Below are positions 40,188 through 49,754 of a DNA stretch of 64,000 nucleotides, piece by piece. Below the pieces are notes generated by a model. It saw nothing but the letters and a program-made list of their open reading frames with translations. It had not been told where the DNA came from and made no database searches. Both the position numbers and the translations under genes were made by a program. The stretch covers positions 124,001-188,000 of the forward strand of contig NC_020054.1 in the NCBI RefSeq assembly GCF_000331105.1, written 5' to 3'. Position 1 is the first letter of the stretch, and the number at the start of each line of letters is the position of its first letter. This DNA comes from Fibrella aestuarina BUZ 2. GTDB taxonomy: Bacteria > Bacteroidota > Bacteroidia > Cytophagales > Spirosomataceae.

Positions 40188-41555
40188 ATGAAACGATTAA
40201 TTGCACTTAGTTTAGGTCTGGCGCTGTGGCTTCCGGTTGATGGGCAAGCGCAGACCACGCAGCCCGCTTCGCCGCAGTCAGTGCCCACAGGTGGCTTCCG
40301 GCTGAAGGACTGCATCGATTACGGATTGAAGAATTTTGGTCGGGTGCGCATTGCGCAGTATCAGGTCGAGACGGCCGATCAGCAGGCGCGGCAGGCGCTG
40401 GGGCAGTATCTGCCACAAGTCAGCGCGACCGGGTCGACGATCGACAACCTGAAGCTCCAGCAGAGCGTGGTGCCGGCGGGTGTATTCGGGCCTGAGCCGC
40501 GGGTGTTCATCATTGGCCAGAAATACCAGACCAACCTCACTGCCCAGCTGTCGCAGACCATCTTCGACCGCTCGCTGCTGATCGGCATCAAAGCCAACAA
40601 GCCCAATCAGGAGTTGGCCGCGCTGAACACGCGTCAGACGCAGGAAGACGTGATTTACAACATCGCCAGCAATTACTACCAGGTGTTTGTGGCCCAGCAG
40701 CAGATTGCCCTCCTGCGCGACAACCTGCAACGTACCCAGCAGGTGCTGAACATCCTGAAACTCCAGCGCGACAACGGTGTGATTCAGCCAGTCGACTACA
40801 CGCGGACGGAGGTCAGCTACAACAGCACGCAGTCGCAACTGACACTGGCCGAAAACGACCTAAACCTGGCCCTGAACCGGCTCAAATACCAGATGGGCAT
40901 GTCGCAGGAGCAGAACCTGACGCTATCCGATTCGACGCTGCTCACGCAACTGCCCTCGATCGAGCAGGAACCCTTCGACCCCAAACGGCTGGTTTCTTTT
41001 CAGCAGGCCGAAACCAATCTCACCCTGCAACAGCTTCAGTACCAACGCATCAAGGCGGGCTACTTGCCCACGCTGAGCTTCACGGGCAACTACGGTACGC
41101 TGAACCTCGGCGCGCAGACCATCGACAAGCTGTTCACCAATTTCGTTGGGTTCGGCAGCATCGGCCTGCGCCTGAACATCCCCATTTTCGACGGGTTTCA
41201 GCGCGACTCGCAGCTGAAGCAGCAGCGCCTAACCGTGTTGACACAGCAGGAACAGCAAAAACTGAACACAGCCGGTTATCAGCTTCAGTTCAGCAGCGCG
41301 CAGTCGCAGATTCAGCGCGCGCAGACCAGCCTGCAAAACGACGAACGCAACGTGAAACTGGCGCAGGAGGTCTACAACATCACGACGCTGCAATACAAGC
41401 AGGGCACCAAACTGCTCACCGACCTGATCAACGCCGATAACTCGTATCGGGAGGCCCGCACCAACTACATCAATTCACTCATCAATCTCTATCAGGCCCG
41501 CCTTGACCTCGAGCAATCGAAGGGCAGTCTGCTGGGTTTTTATAATCAACTTTAA
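40188..41555 (+). CDS. TolC-family outer-membrane efflux protein
   Basis: A 455-residue channel protein with the signal MKRLIALSLGLALWLPVDGQ and the two long helical hairpin repeats of the family (YGLKNFGRVRIAQYQVETAD, QEDVIYNIASNYYQVFVAQQ, ALNRLKYQMGMSQEQNLTL, YKQGTKLLTDLINADNSYRE). It forms the outer duct of the RND pump encoded downstream. Only GTCATT repeat copy 4 separates it from the adaptor gene. The promoter region upstream carries a MarR-like palindrome. Confidence 0.93.
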   Translation: MKRLIALSLGLALWLPVDGQAQTTQPASPQSVPTGGFRLKDCIDYGLKNFGRVRIAQYQVETADQQARQALGQYLPQVSATGSTIDNLKLQQSVVPAGVFGPEPRVFIIGQKYQTNLTAQLSQTIFDRSLLIGIKANKPNQELAALNTRQTQEDVIYNIASNYYQVFVAQQQIALLRDNLQRTQQVLNILKLQRDNGVIQPVDYTRTEVSYNSTQSQLTLAENDLNLALNRLKYQMGMSQEQNLTLSDSTLLTQLPSIEQEPFDPKRLVSFQQAETNLTLQQLQYQRIKAGYLPTLSFTGNYGTLNLGAQTIDKLFTNFVGFGSIGLRLNIPIFDGFQRDSQLKQQRLTVLTQQEQQKLNTAGYQLQFSSAQSQIQRAQTSLQNDERNVKLAQEVYNITTLQYKQGTKLLTDLINADNSYREARTNYINSLINLYQARLDLEQSKGSLLGFYNQL

Positions 41556-41560
41556 AAAGG

Positions 41561-41652
41561 GTCATTCCTGGTCGTTTATGGTCATTGGTTGTCGTTCATT
41601 GTTTCCTACAAATGACAACCAATGACCAGGAATGACGGCGAAGCCAAATGAC
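41561..41652. repeat. GTCATT-mosaic repeat, copy 4
   Basis: About 92 bp of GTCATT words with an inverted repeat (GTCATTGGTTGTC pairs with GACAACCAATGAC) ending in the unit GACGGCGAAGCCAAATGAC. It fills the junction between the tolC-like and adaptor genes. Confidence 0.85.
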
Positions 41653-41660
41653 TAGTTACT

Positions 41661-42716
41661 ATGAAAAAGACCACAATAACGATTCTGGTTGCTACGCTGG
41701 CTATCATCTCCCTGATTGGTTTTCGGCTGGCTTCCAACAAAAAGAAGATCGACGAGCAGAAGAAGCCCGTCGTGGCGACTAACGTGGCGATCCCCGTCAC
41801 GGTGGCACCAGCCGTGGAAGGCACCGTCAGTCAGCAGCTGGTGAAAACGGGTAACCTCATCCCGTTCAAGGAAGCCGATCTGATCGCGACAACGGCAGGT
41901 AAGGTGGCGAAGGTCAATTTCAACCTCGGTTCGAGCGTCCGGGCGGGGGCCACGCTGGTGCAGCTCGACAACCGGCTGAAAGAACTGTCGCTGGAAGCCA
42001 CGCAGCTCTCCATCGACCGGCTGAAGAAAGACGTGACGCGCTACAATACGCTGCTGGCCGGTAACGCCACCACAGAATTGCAGGTGAACGATACGAAGTA
42101 CAATTACGAGAACGCGCTGAACCAGGCCGAGCAGATCAAAAAGCAGATTGCCGACGCCAACGTGAAAGCGCCCATCAGCGGGCAGATCGTGCAGAAAGAC
42201 ATCGAACCCGGCGAATACATCACCGTGGGGAAAGTGCTGGGCCGGGTGCTCGACGTGAACCGCCTGAAAGTGCAGGTGCCCGTCAACGAAAGCGACGTGT
42301 ATCGGCTCCGGAACGGGCAGCCGGTGAAAGTAACCACTGACGTGTTCGCCGGACGGACTTTCAGCGGCCGGATTTCGTACATCGCGCCGCAGGGCTCCGA
42401 CGAGCACAACTACCCGGTTGAGATCACCATCGACAACGCCAATGGCCTGAAAGCAGGTACGTTCGTCAACGTCGATTTCTCGCAGAAATCCAACCAGAAG
42501 GCGCTTCAGATTCCGCGCGCGGCCCTAGTCGAAAGCATCAAGAACCCCTACGTGTATGTCGTTACGGGCAACACCGTGGCGCGCCGCACCATCACGGTCG
42601 GCCGCGACTTCGGCGATACCATCGAGGTATTGAGCGGTTTGAACACAGGCGATCAGGTGGTCACGACCGGCCAGTTGAACCTCAGCGACGGCAAACCCGT
42701 GCAGATCACGAAATAA
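41661..42716 (+). CDS. RND efflux periplasmic adaptor (HlyD/AcrA-type)
   Basis: A 351-residue membrane-fusion protein with an N-terminal signal anchor (TITILVATLAIISLIGFRLA), barrel-sandwich halves (KTGNLIPFKEADLIATTAGK, VKAPISGQIVQKDIEPGEYI) around a helical hairpin, a beta-barrel (VPVNESDVYRLRNGQPVKVT) and a membrane-proximal domain (VTGNTVARRTITVGRDFGD, GLNTGDQVVTTGQLNL). It bridges the TolC-like and RND proteins across the periplasm. The flanking junctions on both sides are filled with GTCATT repeats. Confidence 0.94.
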   Translation: MKKTTITILVATLAIISLIGFRLASNKKKIDEQKKPVVATNVAIPVTVAPAVEGTVSQQLVKTGNLIPFKEADLIATTAGKVAKVNFNLGSSVRAGATLVQLDNRLKELSLEATQLSIDRLKKDVTRYNTLLAGNATTELQVNDTKYNYENALNQAEQIKKQIADANVKAPISGQIVQKDIEPGEYITVGKVLGRVLDVNRLKVQVPVNESDVYRLRNGQPVKVTTDVFAGRTFSGRISYIAPQGSDEHNYPVEITIDNANGLKAGTFVNVDFSQKSNQKALQIPRAALVESIKNPYVYVVTGNTVARRTITVGRDFGDTIEVLSGLNTGDQVVTTGQLNLSDGKPVQITK

Positions 42717-42722
42717 AAAAAC

Positions 42723-42828
42723 GTCATTTGCTTCGCGTCATTAAGTGGTCATTCATAGTCATTTGTTGTAAAAAACGACCAATGACGCCGTAGGCAAATG
42801 ACTACGACTGACAGCGAAGCGTAATGAC
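42723..42828. repeat. GTCATT-mosaic repeat, copy 5
   Basis: About 106 bp with units GTCATTTGCTTCGCGTCATT, GACGCCGTAGGCAAATGAC and GACAGCGAAGCGTAATGAC. It lies between the adaptor and RND permease genes. Confidence 0.85.
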
Positions 42829-42846
42829 CATTTCCTTCTTCTCCCC

Positions 42847-45800
42847 ATGTCTATATCCGAAATAGCCGTCAAACGGCCGCTGCTGGTGACGACCATCTTC
42901 ACCGTGCTGATTCTGTTCGGTGTGCTGAGTTACCAGCAGTTGTCCTACAACCTGCTGCCCAAGTTCGAGGCCAACGTCATCAGCGTGGCGACCGTGTACC
43001 GGGGTGCCTCGGCCGACGAAGTAGAGACCAACGTGACCAAGCGGATCGAAGATGCGCTATCGGCACTGGAAGGCCTCGACCGCATGACCTCGACCTCGCA
43101 GGAAGGCGTATCGAGCGTGATTATCCAGCTGAAAAACGGCGTGAACACCACGCTGGCGCAGCAGGATGCCCAACGCAAGATTGAGCAGATTCTGAACCTG
43201 CTCCCCGACGGTGCCGACCGGCCCATCCTGAACAAATTCTCGACCGACGAAATCCCGGTGTTGCGGATGGGCGTTACGGCCAACGTGTCGCCCACGGCCC
43301 TGTATGACCTGATCAACAACAACATCAAGCCGCAACTCTCCAACGTATCGGGGGTGGGGCAGGTAAACATCATCGGCGGCAACGAGCGGCAGATTCAGGT
43401 AAACGTCAACACTGAGAAACTGCGCGGCTACGGCGTGTCGATCGGGCAGGTGTCGCAGGCCATCAACGCGGCCAACGCCAGCTACCCCGCCGGACAACTG
43501 GAAACGCGGCAGTCGCAGTACTCGATCCGGTTCGATGCGTCGGTGCAGACCGTCAACCGCCTGCGCGATCTGATTATCGCTAACCGGACCGACGGCTCAC
43601 AGGTATTGCTGAAAGACGTGGCCGAAGTGGTCGACGCCAGCACGAAGCCGACGGCCATCAACCACATCAACGCCCGCCCGTCGATCGGTTTGCAGATCCA
43701 GAAACAGTCCGATGCCAACGCCGTGGCGGTGAGTCAGCAGGCGCAGGTGAAGATTACGCAGCTGGAAAAACAATACAGCAACATCGGCCTGAAGTTCAAC
43801 ATCGCTTCCGACCAGTCGATCTACACGCTGGCGTCGGCCGATGCGGTGGTGTTCGATATGGGCCTCGCCATCCTGATCGTATCGGTGGTAATGCTGCTCT
43901 TCCTGCACAGCTTCCGGTCGGCCATGTTCGTGCTTGTGGCGCTGCCGTCGTCGATGATCCCGACGTTTGCTCTGATGTACCTGATGGGTTTCTCGCTGAA
44001 CCTGATGACGCTCATGGCCCTGTCGCTGGTCGTAGGTATTCTGGTCGATGACTCGATTGTGGTGTTGGAAAACATCAACCGCCACCTCGAAATGGGGAAA
44101 GACAAGCGCACGGCGGCCCTCGACGGTCGGAGTGAGATCGGCTTCACGGCCCTCGCGATTACGCTGGTCGACGTAGTGGTGTTTGTGCCGCTGGCCATGA
44201 CGGGCGGTTTGATCGGGAATATCCTGCGCGAGTTTGCCCTCGTGGTTGTGTTCTCGACACTGATGAGCTTACTCGTGTCGTTCACGCTGACGCCCCTGCT
44301 GGCGTCGCGCTTTGGCAAGGTCGAAGTGCTGAATCCCAACACGCTCTGGGGCAAGCTGAACCTCGGTTTCGAGAATATGCTGAACCGCCTGACCGAGGCT
44401 TATGGCCGAATTCTGGTCTGGGTGCTGGGGCACAAGCGGTACATCTTCCTGGCCGTGCTGGCCCTGCTCATCGGGTCGATTTACCTGGTGCCGGCGGGCT
44501 TCATTGGTGCGGCCTTCATGCCGCAGAGCGATCAGGGCGAAATGAACGTGCAGATTGAACTCTCGCCAACGGCCTCGATCTACCAGACCAATGCCGTAGC
44601 GCAACGGGCGGAGGGGATCATCATGAAACACCCCGAAGTGACCAACGTCTTCAGCAATATTGGCTACAGCAGCACCGGGCTGGGTACGTCGGCAAACAGT
44701 AACCTGGCCGACATCAACGTGAAGCTGGTCGATAAGAAACAGCGGAAACTGTCGACGGAAGCCTTTGGCCAGATGCTGAAAAACGAAGTGAGCCAGATTC
44801 CGGGCGTCCGGGTGACGGTGGCACCGGTGGGTATCGTGGGGGCGTCGCAGGCACCGATCATGATTGCCGTGAAAGGAACCAACCTCGCCGACATTCGGAA
44901 GGCGGCCGCGCTGGTGAAACAGGTAACGGCGTCGGTGCCCGGCACGCAGGACGTGAAGTATTCGGTGAAAGACCCGAAACCGGAAGTAACGGTTAACCTC
45001 GACCGCGATAAGATGGCCCAATTGGGCATCAGTGCAGCGGAGGTCGGGCAGGCGCTGCAAAACGCCTTCCGGGGTAACGATCTGTCGAAGTTCAAGCAGA
45101 ACGGCAACGAATACGACATTCTGGTGAGCCTCGATCAGTTCGACCGCACGCAGGCCTCCGACGTGTCGCGCCTGACGTTTGTGAACAATCAGGGCAAAAC
45201 GTTCGAGCTGTCGCAATTTGCTACCGTGCAGGAGCAGGTGGGCGAAAGTGTCCTCGAGCGCATCGACCGGCTGTCGTCGATCACGATCAACGCGCAGGTA
45301 GTCGGTCGCCCGGTGGGTACGGTCGGGGCCGATATTCAGGCCAAAATGGCGAAAGAAAATCTGCCCGAAGGCGTGTCGATCCAATACCTGGGTCAGTTGC
45401 AACAACAGTCTGATGCCTTTGGTAGCCTTGGGCTGGCGCTGGGCATCGCCATTCTGCTGGTGTATTTCATCATGGTGGCGCTCTACGAAAGCGTGGTCTA
45501 TCCGTTCGTCGTGCTCTTCTCCATCCCGGTGGCGCTGATCGGAGCCCTGCTGGCACTGGCCCTGACGATGGAAAGCCTGACGGTGTTCGCCATCGTGGGG
45601 ATGATCATGCTGCTGGGTCTGGTGGCGAAAAACGCCATCCTGATTGTCGACTTTGCCAACCAGTTAAAGGCCGAAGGGCACGAGGTAGTCGACGCGCTTA
45701 TCGAGGCGGGGAAGGAACGCCTGCGCCCCATCCTGATGACCACGCTGGCCATGATTCTGGGGATGTTGCCCATCGCCCTGGCCAGCGGGGCCAGCGCCGA

Positions 45801-45978
45801 AACTAAGAACGGCATGGCGTGGGTCATCATTGGCGGCCTGAGTTCGTCGTTGTTGCTGACGCTGCTGGTGGTTCCGTCGATGTACCTGGTTGTCGACCGA
45901 CTGATTGCCCGCTTCACGAAGAAAAAAGTGATTCCGCAAAAGCCGCAGGATCTGGAAGTCGCCAAGGCGATCAGCTAG
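42847..45978 (+). CDS. RND-family efflux permease (AcrB/HAE-1 type)
   Basis: A 1,043-residue inner-membrane proton antiporter with twelve membrane segments and two large periplasmic loops. The TM4 motif GILVDDSIVVLENINRHLE contains the two conserved Asp residues of the proton relay, and GLVAKNAILIVDFANQ is the TM10 signature. The N-terminus ISEIAVKRPLLVTTIFTVLI is typical. HAE-1 pumps export drugs and hydrophobic compounds; no heavy-metal (HME) signature was seen. A strong hairpin terminator follows at 46004. It closes the marR-tolC-adaptor-permease row. Confidence 0.95.
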   Translation: MSISEIAVKRPLLVTTIFTVLILFGVLSYQQLSYNLLPKFEANVISVATVYRGASADEVETNVTKRIEDALSALEGLDRMTSTSQEGVSSVIIQLKNGVNTTLAQQDAQRKIEQILNLLPDGADRPILNKFSTDEIPVLRMGVTANVSPTALYDLINNNIKPQLSNVSGVGQVNIIGGNERQIQVNVNTEKLRGYGVSIGQVSQAINAANASYPAGQLETRQSQYSIRFDASVQTVNRLRDLIIANRTDGSQVLLKDVAEVVDASTKPTAINHINARPSIGLQIQKQSDANAVAVSQQAQVKITQLEKQYSNIGLKFNIASDQSIYTLASADAVVFDMGLAILIVSVVMLLFLHSFRSAMFVLVALPSSMIPTFALMYLMGFSLNLMTLMALSLVVGILVDDSIVVLENINRHLEMGKDKRTAALDGRSEIGFTALAITLVDVVVFVPLAMTGGLIGNILREFALVVVFSTLMSLLVSFTLTPLLASRFGKVEVLNPNTLWGKLNLGFENMLNRLTEAYGRILVWVLGHKRYIFLAVLALLIGSIYLVPAGFIGAAFMPQSDQGEMNVQIELSPTASIYQTNAVAQRAEGIIMKHPEVTNVFSNIGYSSTGLGTSANSNLADINVKLVDKKQRKLSTEAFGQMLKNEVSQIPGVRVTVAPVGIVGASQAPIMIAVKGTNLADIRKAAALVKQVTASVPGTQDVKYSVKDPKPEVTVNLDRDKMAQLGISAAEVGQALQNAFRGNDLSKFKQNGNEYDILVSLDQFDRTQASDVSRLTFVNNQGKTFELSQFATVQEQVGESVLERIDRLSSITINAQVVGRPVGTVGADIQAKMAKENLPEGVSIQYLGQLQQQSDAFGSLGLALGIAILLVYFIMVALYESVVYPFVVLFSIPVALIGALLALALTMESLTVFAIVGMIMLLGLVAKNAILIVDFANQLKAEGHEVVDALIEAGKERLRPILMTTLAMILGMLPIALASGASAETKNGMAWVIIGGLSSSLLLTLLVVPSMYLVVDRLIARFTKKKVIPQKPQDLEVAKAIS

Positions 45979-46003
45979 GTACGTTGGTTACGCGTGTTCT
46001 GTA

Positions 46004-46057
46004 GGGCGGTTGCGGTTGCCTGGCGTTGGCCGGGTAACCGCAACCGCCCTCTTTTTT
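46004..46057 (+). terminator. Rho-independent terminator after the RND operon
   Basis: GGGCGGTTGCGGTT (46004-46017) pairs perfectly with AACCGCAACCGCCC (46036-46049), followed by TCTTTTTT. It has a 14-bp GC-rich stem and a T run, 25 bp after the permease stop. Confidence 0.9.
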
Positions 46058-46105
46058 ATAAAGGCTTATTGGGCACAAGCGCGCCCTAAATGGGGTTCTT
46101 TGCGT

Positions 46106-48004
46106 ATGACTTATTTTGATGAGCAGCTCGCCCTACTGAAGCGCGAACGGCAGGAAGACCAGGATCAGTACCAGCAACTGACCCAGACGACCTCCGTAGC
46201 CGAGCGGCGGGCCAATGGCCTCACCTGGTACCCCATCGCTATCCGGGGCTCTGAGCTGGGCCGCGGCGACTACCTGACCGTCGAGGTCGAACGCCCTTCC
46301 CACCAGGATATTCCGCATCGGTTTCGGTTTGGTATGCCCGCCGTGCTGTTCAGTAATTACAACCCCAAAACCGACCGCGTCGAAGGCACCGTGTCGCACC
46401 AGAGCGGCAACCGGCTCAAGCTCACCCTGCGGGTCGATGAGCTACCCGACTGGTCGCGCGATGGCAAGCTGGGCGTCGAAGTCCTGTTCGATGACAACAG
46501 CTACGACGAGATGGAAGCCGCCCTTAAAACGGCGAATACGCTGAGCCAAAAGCCCGGTCATCCTCTCATCCCGATTCTGACGGGCGAGCAGGTGCCCACG
46601 TTCAACGCACAGACGCCCGCGCCGGTGTTGCCCCAACTGAACCCCAGTCAGGTAGCGGCGGTGCACAAAATTTTGTCGGCCAACGAGCTGGCGATCGTCC
46701 ACGGCCCGCCGGGTACGGGCAAGACCACCACGCTGATTCAGGCCATCAAGGCGCTGATCAAACAGGACAGGCAGAAACTGCTGGTGGTAGCACCCAGCAA
46801 CACGGCGGTTGACCTCCTGAGTGAAAAGCTACACGACGAAGGGCTGAACGTGCTCCGGATCGGCAATCCGGCGCGCGTGTCGGAACGGCTGATGGCGCTC
46901 ACGCTGGACCACAAGGTGAGTACGCACCCGCACATGAACGCGGCCAAAAAGCTGAAGAAGCAGGCCAACGAATTCCGGACGATGGCGCACAAGTACAAGC
47001 GCAATTTTGGTAAAGCTGAACGCGAGCAGCGCAAAGCCCTGTTCGACGAGGCCCACCGGCTGCTGAAAGACGTGGGGCAGGCCGAACAATACGTAATCGA
47101 CGACCTGATTGCCAACGCGCAGGTAGTCACGGCCACGCTCGTTGGGGCCAACAACTACACCGTTCGCGACCTGACCTACCACACCGTCGTGATCGACGAA
47201 GCCGGGCAGGCGCTCGAACCCGCCTGCTGGATTCCCATCCTGAAAGCGCAGAAAGTGGTGCTGGCCGGTGACCACTGCCAGTTGCCGCCTACCATCAAAT
47301 CGGCCGAAGCAGCCCGCAATGGCCTCGGCACGACCTTGCTGGAGAAATGCGTGGCCCTCCACCCCGAGGCGGTGACGCTCCTCAACGAGCAGTACCGCAT
47401 GCATGAGCACATCATGGGGTATTCGTCGCAGGTCTTCTACGACAACCAGGTGAAGGCTCACCCGTCGGTAGCCCGCCACGCGCTGTTCGCCGACGATACG
47501 GCGCTGGCGTTTGTCGATACGGCGGGTTGTGGTTTCGACGAAAAACTGGACGGCACCAGCTCGACCAATCCCGACGAAGCCGCCCTGCTTATCCGTCACC
47601 TGACCCAGTTGGTCGGCGACCTGAGCCAACGCTATAGCCTGGGTACGTTCCCGACGATCGCCGTGATCTCGCCCTACAAGCAGCAGATCAATGTACTGAC
47701 CGAACAGCTCAAAAACAGCCCGGAACTACAGCCATACAGCGGCCACATTTCGGTAAACACGATCGACAGTTTTCAGGGGCAGGAGCGCGACATCGTGTAT
47801 ATATCGCTGGTCCGCAGCAACACCGAAGGCGACATCGGCTTTTTGTCGGATATCCGGCGCATGAACGTGGCCATGACCCGCGCCCGCAAAAAACTGGTGA
47901 TCTTCGGCGACAGCGCCACGCTGGCGAGCCTGCCGTTCTACTCCGATTTCATCACCTACGCCGAAGCGCTGGGTACGTATCAGAGCGCTTGGGAATGGAT
48001 GTAA
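46106..48004 (+). CDS. Superfamily 1B helicase of the Upf1/IGHMBP2 type
   Basis: About 632 residues from the ATG at 46106 (MTYFDEQLALLKRER); the frame extends upstream through the terminator, so that longer start is rejected. Helicase motifs are in order: GPPGTGKTTTL (Walker A, 200-210), VVAPSNTAVDLL, VIDEAGQALEPACWIP (motif II), LAGDHCQLPP (motif III), LNEQYRMHEHIM, SPYKQQINVL, NTIDSFQGQERDIVYIS and NVAMTRARKKLVIFGD. An N-terminal oligonucleotide-binding-like domain precedes. The role is probably 5'-to-3' unwinding of RNA or DNA. It is a single gene between a terminator and a large repeat. Confidence 0.93.
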   Translation: MTYFDEQLALLKRERQEDQDQYQQLTQTTSVAERRANGLTWYPIAIRGSELGRGDYLTVEVERPSHQDIPHRFRFGMPAVLFSNYNPKTDRVEGTVSHQSGNRLKLTLRVDELPDWSRDGKLGVEVLFDDNSYDEMEAALKTANTLSQKPGHPLIPILTGEQVPTFNAQTPAPVLPQLNPSQVAAVHKILSANELAIVHGPPGTGKTTTLIQAIKALIKQDRQKLLVVAPSNTAVDLLSEKLHDEGLNVLRIGNPARVSERLMALTLDHKVSTHPHMNAAKKLKKQANEFRTMAHKYKRNFGKAEREQRKALFDEAHRLLKDVGQAEQYVIDDLIANAQVVTATLVGANNYTVRDLTYHTVVIDEAGQALEPACWIPILKAQKVVLAGDHCQLPPTIKSAEAARNGLGTTLLEKCVALHPEAVTLLNEQYRMHEHIMGYSSQVFYDNQVKAHPSVARHALFADDTALAFVDTAGCGFDEKLDGTSSTNPDEAALLIRHLTQLVGDLSQRYSLGTFPTIAVISPYKQQINVLTEQLKNSPELQPYSGHISVNTIDSFQGQERDIVYISLVRSNTEGDIGFLSDIRRMNVAMTRARKKLVIFGDSATLASLPFYSDFITYAEALGTYQSAWEWM

Positions 48005-48011
48005 AAATCTA

Positions 48012-48210
48012 CCCCACCCCCAACCCCTCCCCTTAAACAAGGGGAGGGGCTTATGCTGTCGCTGATATCAGCAACTAATACAAACTCGACAGGAGTAAGC
48101 GCCTCTTCTAAAAAAGTAGGGGCTTTGGCTATAACCAAGACTGACGCTAATACAAACCTGATGCAAGCAAAAGCCCCTCCCCTTGTTTAAGGGGAGGGGT
48201 TGGGGTGGGG
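48012..48210. repeat. CCCCTCCCC inverted-repeat element (about 199 bp)
   Basis: The left end CCCCACCCCCAACCCCTCCC (from 48012) and the right end (to 48210) are complementary over about 44 bp. Each arm also contains its own hairpin, CCCCTCCCCTTAAACAAGGG and its continuation. The inner part has direct copies of CTAATACAAAC. It lies between convergent genes, and its right arm forms the end of the TetR-like gene. The structure resembles a small non-autonomous mobile element or a long terminator cassette. Confidence 0.85.
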
Positions 48211-48777
48211 TGCCGGGGGTACATAGCCTTCATACACACGCAATCCCTCCTGGGTAAGCAGGCCGCGGATGAACAGGTGTTTAATCACCTGCTCGTCGCC
48301 CTTGCTGGGTACGTCGCACTGGCTTTGTTCGGCCCAGAGCCAGGCCAATACGGTCAGGTTCAGGTCTGGGCGGTACAGGCCCTGCTCGATGCCAGCCTGC
48401 AGATTCGCCACCAGAATGGTATTGATGTACGCCCGTTTGCCTTCCTGAAAGAGCGCCCAGGCCGCCGGGTAATGGCGTTCGATGTCGAGAAACAGGCTGG
48501 GGTTTACCGTCTGCTTGTAGTGAATCAGCCGGTCCCAGATTTGCAGCGCCCCGACAATGGCGTTGGCCGCCTGCTGCTGAATCGCACTGGCTTCGTGCAG
48601 ACTTTCGCCCAGTTGGGCGTCCAGCATCTGCCGCACCAGTTCTTCTTTGTTTTCGAAGTACTGATACAGCGTCTTTTTGGAAATACCCAATTGGTGGGTG
48701 ACGTCTTCCAGCCGGACGGTCTTCACGCCGTAATGGTTGAACAACTGCCGGGCTCCTGCGATAATCTGCTCTTTCAT
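48187..48777 (-). CDS. TetR-family transcriptional regulator with repeat-derived C-terminal tail
   Basis: About 196 residues from the ATG at 48777. The HTH is standard: QIIAGARQLFNHYGVKTVRL, EDVTHQLGISKKTLYQYFEN, KEELVRQML. The ligand-binding part follows. The last residues, PHPNPSP, and the stop codon are encoded by the right arm of the CCCCTCCCC element, so the natural end has been replaced or extended. It is the third of three minus-strand genes (AraC, SDR, TetR), 103 bp after the SDR gene. Confidence 0.9.
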   Translation of the reverse strand: MKEQIIAGARQLFNHYGVKTVRLEDVTHQLGISKKTLYQYFENKEELVRQMLDAQLGESLHEASAIQQQAANAIVGALQIWDRLIHYKQTVNPSLFLDIERHYPAAWALFQEGKRAYINTILVANLQAGIEQGLYRPDLNLTVLAWLWAEQSQCDVPSKGDEQVIKHLFIRGLLTQEGLRVYEGYVPPAPHPNPSP

Positions 48778-48880
48778 TAGGGGGTAAACCGCCAGAACGA
48801 CCAGATGGCTACGCAACTTTGCGAACGTACCTGGGGCAACGGCTGTCATTGGGAAAATCCAGCCGTTGCCCCAGCCCACT

Positions 48881-49645
48881 TTACAGGTTCATGCCGCCCG
48901 ATACCTCGATGCGCTGGGCGTTGATCCAGCGGGCATCGTCGGTGCAGAGGAACGCCACCACGCCGCCAATGTCGTCGGGCAGGCCCACGCGGCCCAACGC
49001 CGTAATACTCGCGATGTGGCGGTTGACGTCGGGGTTGTCGCGCACTACGCCACCACTAAAGTCGGTTTCGATGGCCCCCGGCGCTACTACGTTCACCGTA
49101 ATGCCACGCGGCCCCAGCTCCTTCGCCATGTATAACGTGAGGGTTTCGACAGCGCCCTTCAGCGACCCGTATACCGCCCGGCCGGGTGAGGTAAACCGGG
49201 CCAGCCCCGACGAAATGTTGATGATGCGCCCGCCGTCGTTGAGCAGCGGCAGTAGTTGCTCGGTCAGAAACAGCACGCCCTTGAAATGAATGTTCACCAG
49301 TTGGTCGAACTCCGCTTCGTTGGTCTGGCCGATGGGCGAGTTGCCGCCAATGCCGGCGTTATTGACCAGGAAATCGAACCGGTCGGCGGCAAACGTGTTG
49401 CCCAGAACGGCCGTCAGTTGCTGGCTGAAGGGCTCAAAGCTGCTCACAGCACCCGTATCCAGTTGCAGGGCCGCGGCTTTCTGGCCGAGCTGCTCAATCT
49501 GCGCAACCACCGCTTCGGCTTCACCTTGCTGGCTGTGGTAGGTCAGCACCACGTCGAATCCTTTTTTGGCGATGGCAAGCGCCATGTTTTTGCCCAAACC
49601 CCGGCTTCCGCCCGTTATCAGGGCAATCTTCTTTTTCGCGTCCAT
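48881..49645 (-). CDS. Short-chain dehydrogenase/reductase
   Basis: About 254 residues from the ATG at 49645 (MDAKKKIALITGG). It has all classical SDR features: TGGSRGLG at 11-18, NNAG at 95-98, Ser145/146, Tyr159 and Lys163. The sequence resembles 3-oxoacyl-ACP reductase-like and glucose/ribitol dehydrogenase-like groups. An NADP preference is likely from the Ser-Arg after the glycine motif; the substrate is unknown. It lies 109 bp downstream of an AraC-type regulator gene on the same strand, which probably controls it. Confidence 0.92.
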   Translation of the reverse strand: MDAKKKIALITGGSRGLGKNMALAIAKKGFDVVLTYHSQQGEAEAVVAQIEQLGQKAAALQLDTGAVSSFEPFSQQLTAVLGNTFAADRFDFLVNNAGIGGNSPIGQTNEAEFDQLVNIHFKGVLFLTEQLLPLLNDGGRIINISSGLARFTSPGRAVYGSLKGAVETLTLYMAKELGPRGITVNVVAPGAIETDFSGGVVRDNPDVNRHIASITALGRVGLPDDIGGVVAFLCTDDARWINAQRIEVSGGMNL

Positions 49646-49754
49646 GTCTGTGTTGATTAGGTCAGTGTGACAAACTAAAACTGACCCCACAAAGGTCGGG
49701 CGACCGATCAACGGGGACGTTGCGAAGAACAATCGATTCGTTGCAAAAATCAAA

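Noticed and set aside
44269..45405. 378-codon minus-strand open frame inside the RND permease
   Set aside because: The permease is intact on the plus strand; the antisense frame has no family resemblance.
46010..46105. Extended N-terminus for the helicase
   Set aside because: The extension crosses the Rho-independent terminator of the RND operon; the ATG at 46106 gives a normal helicase N-terminus.
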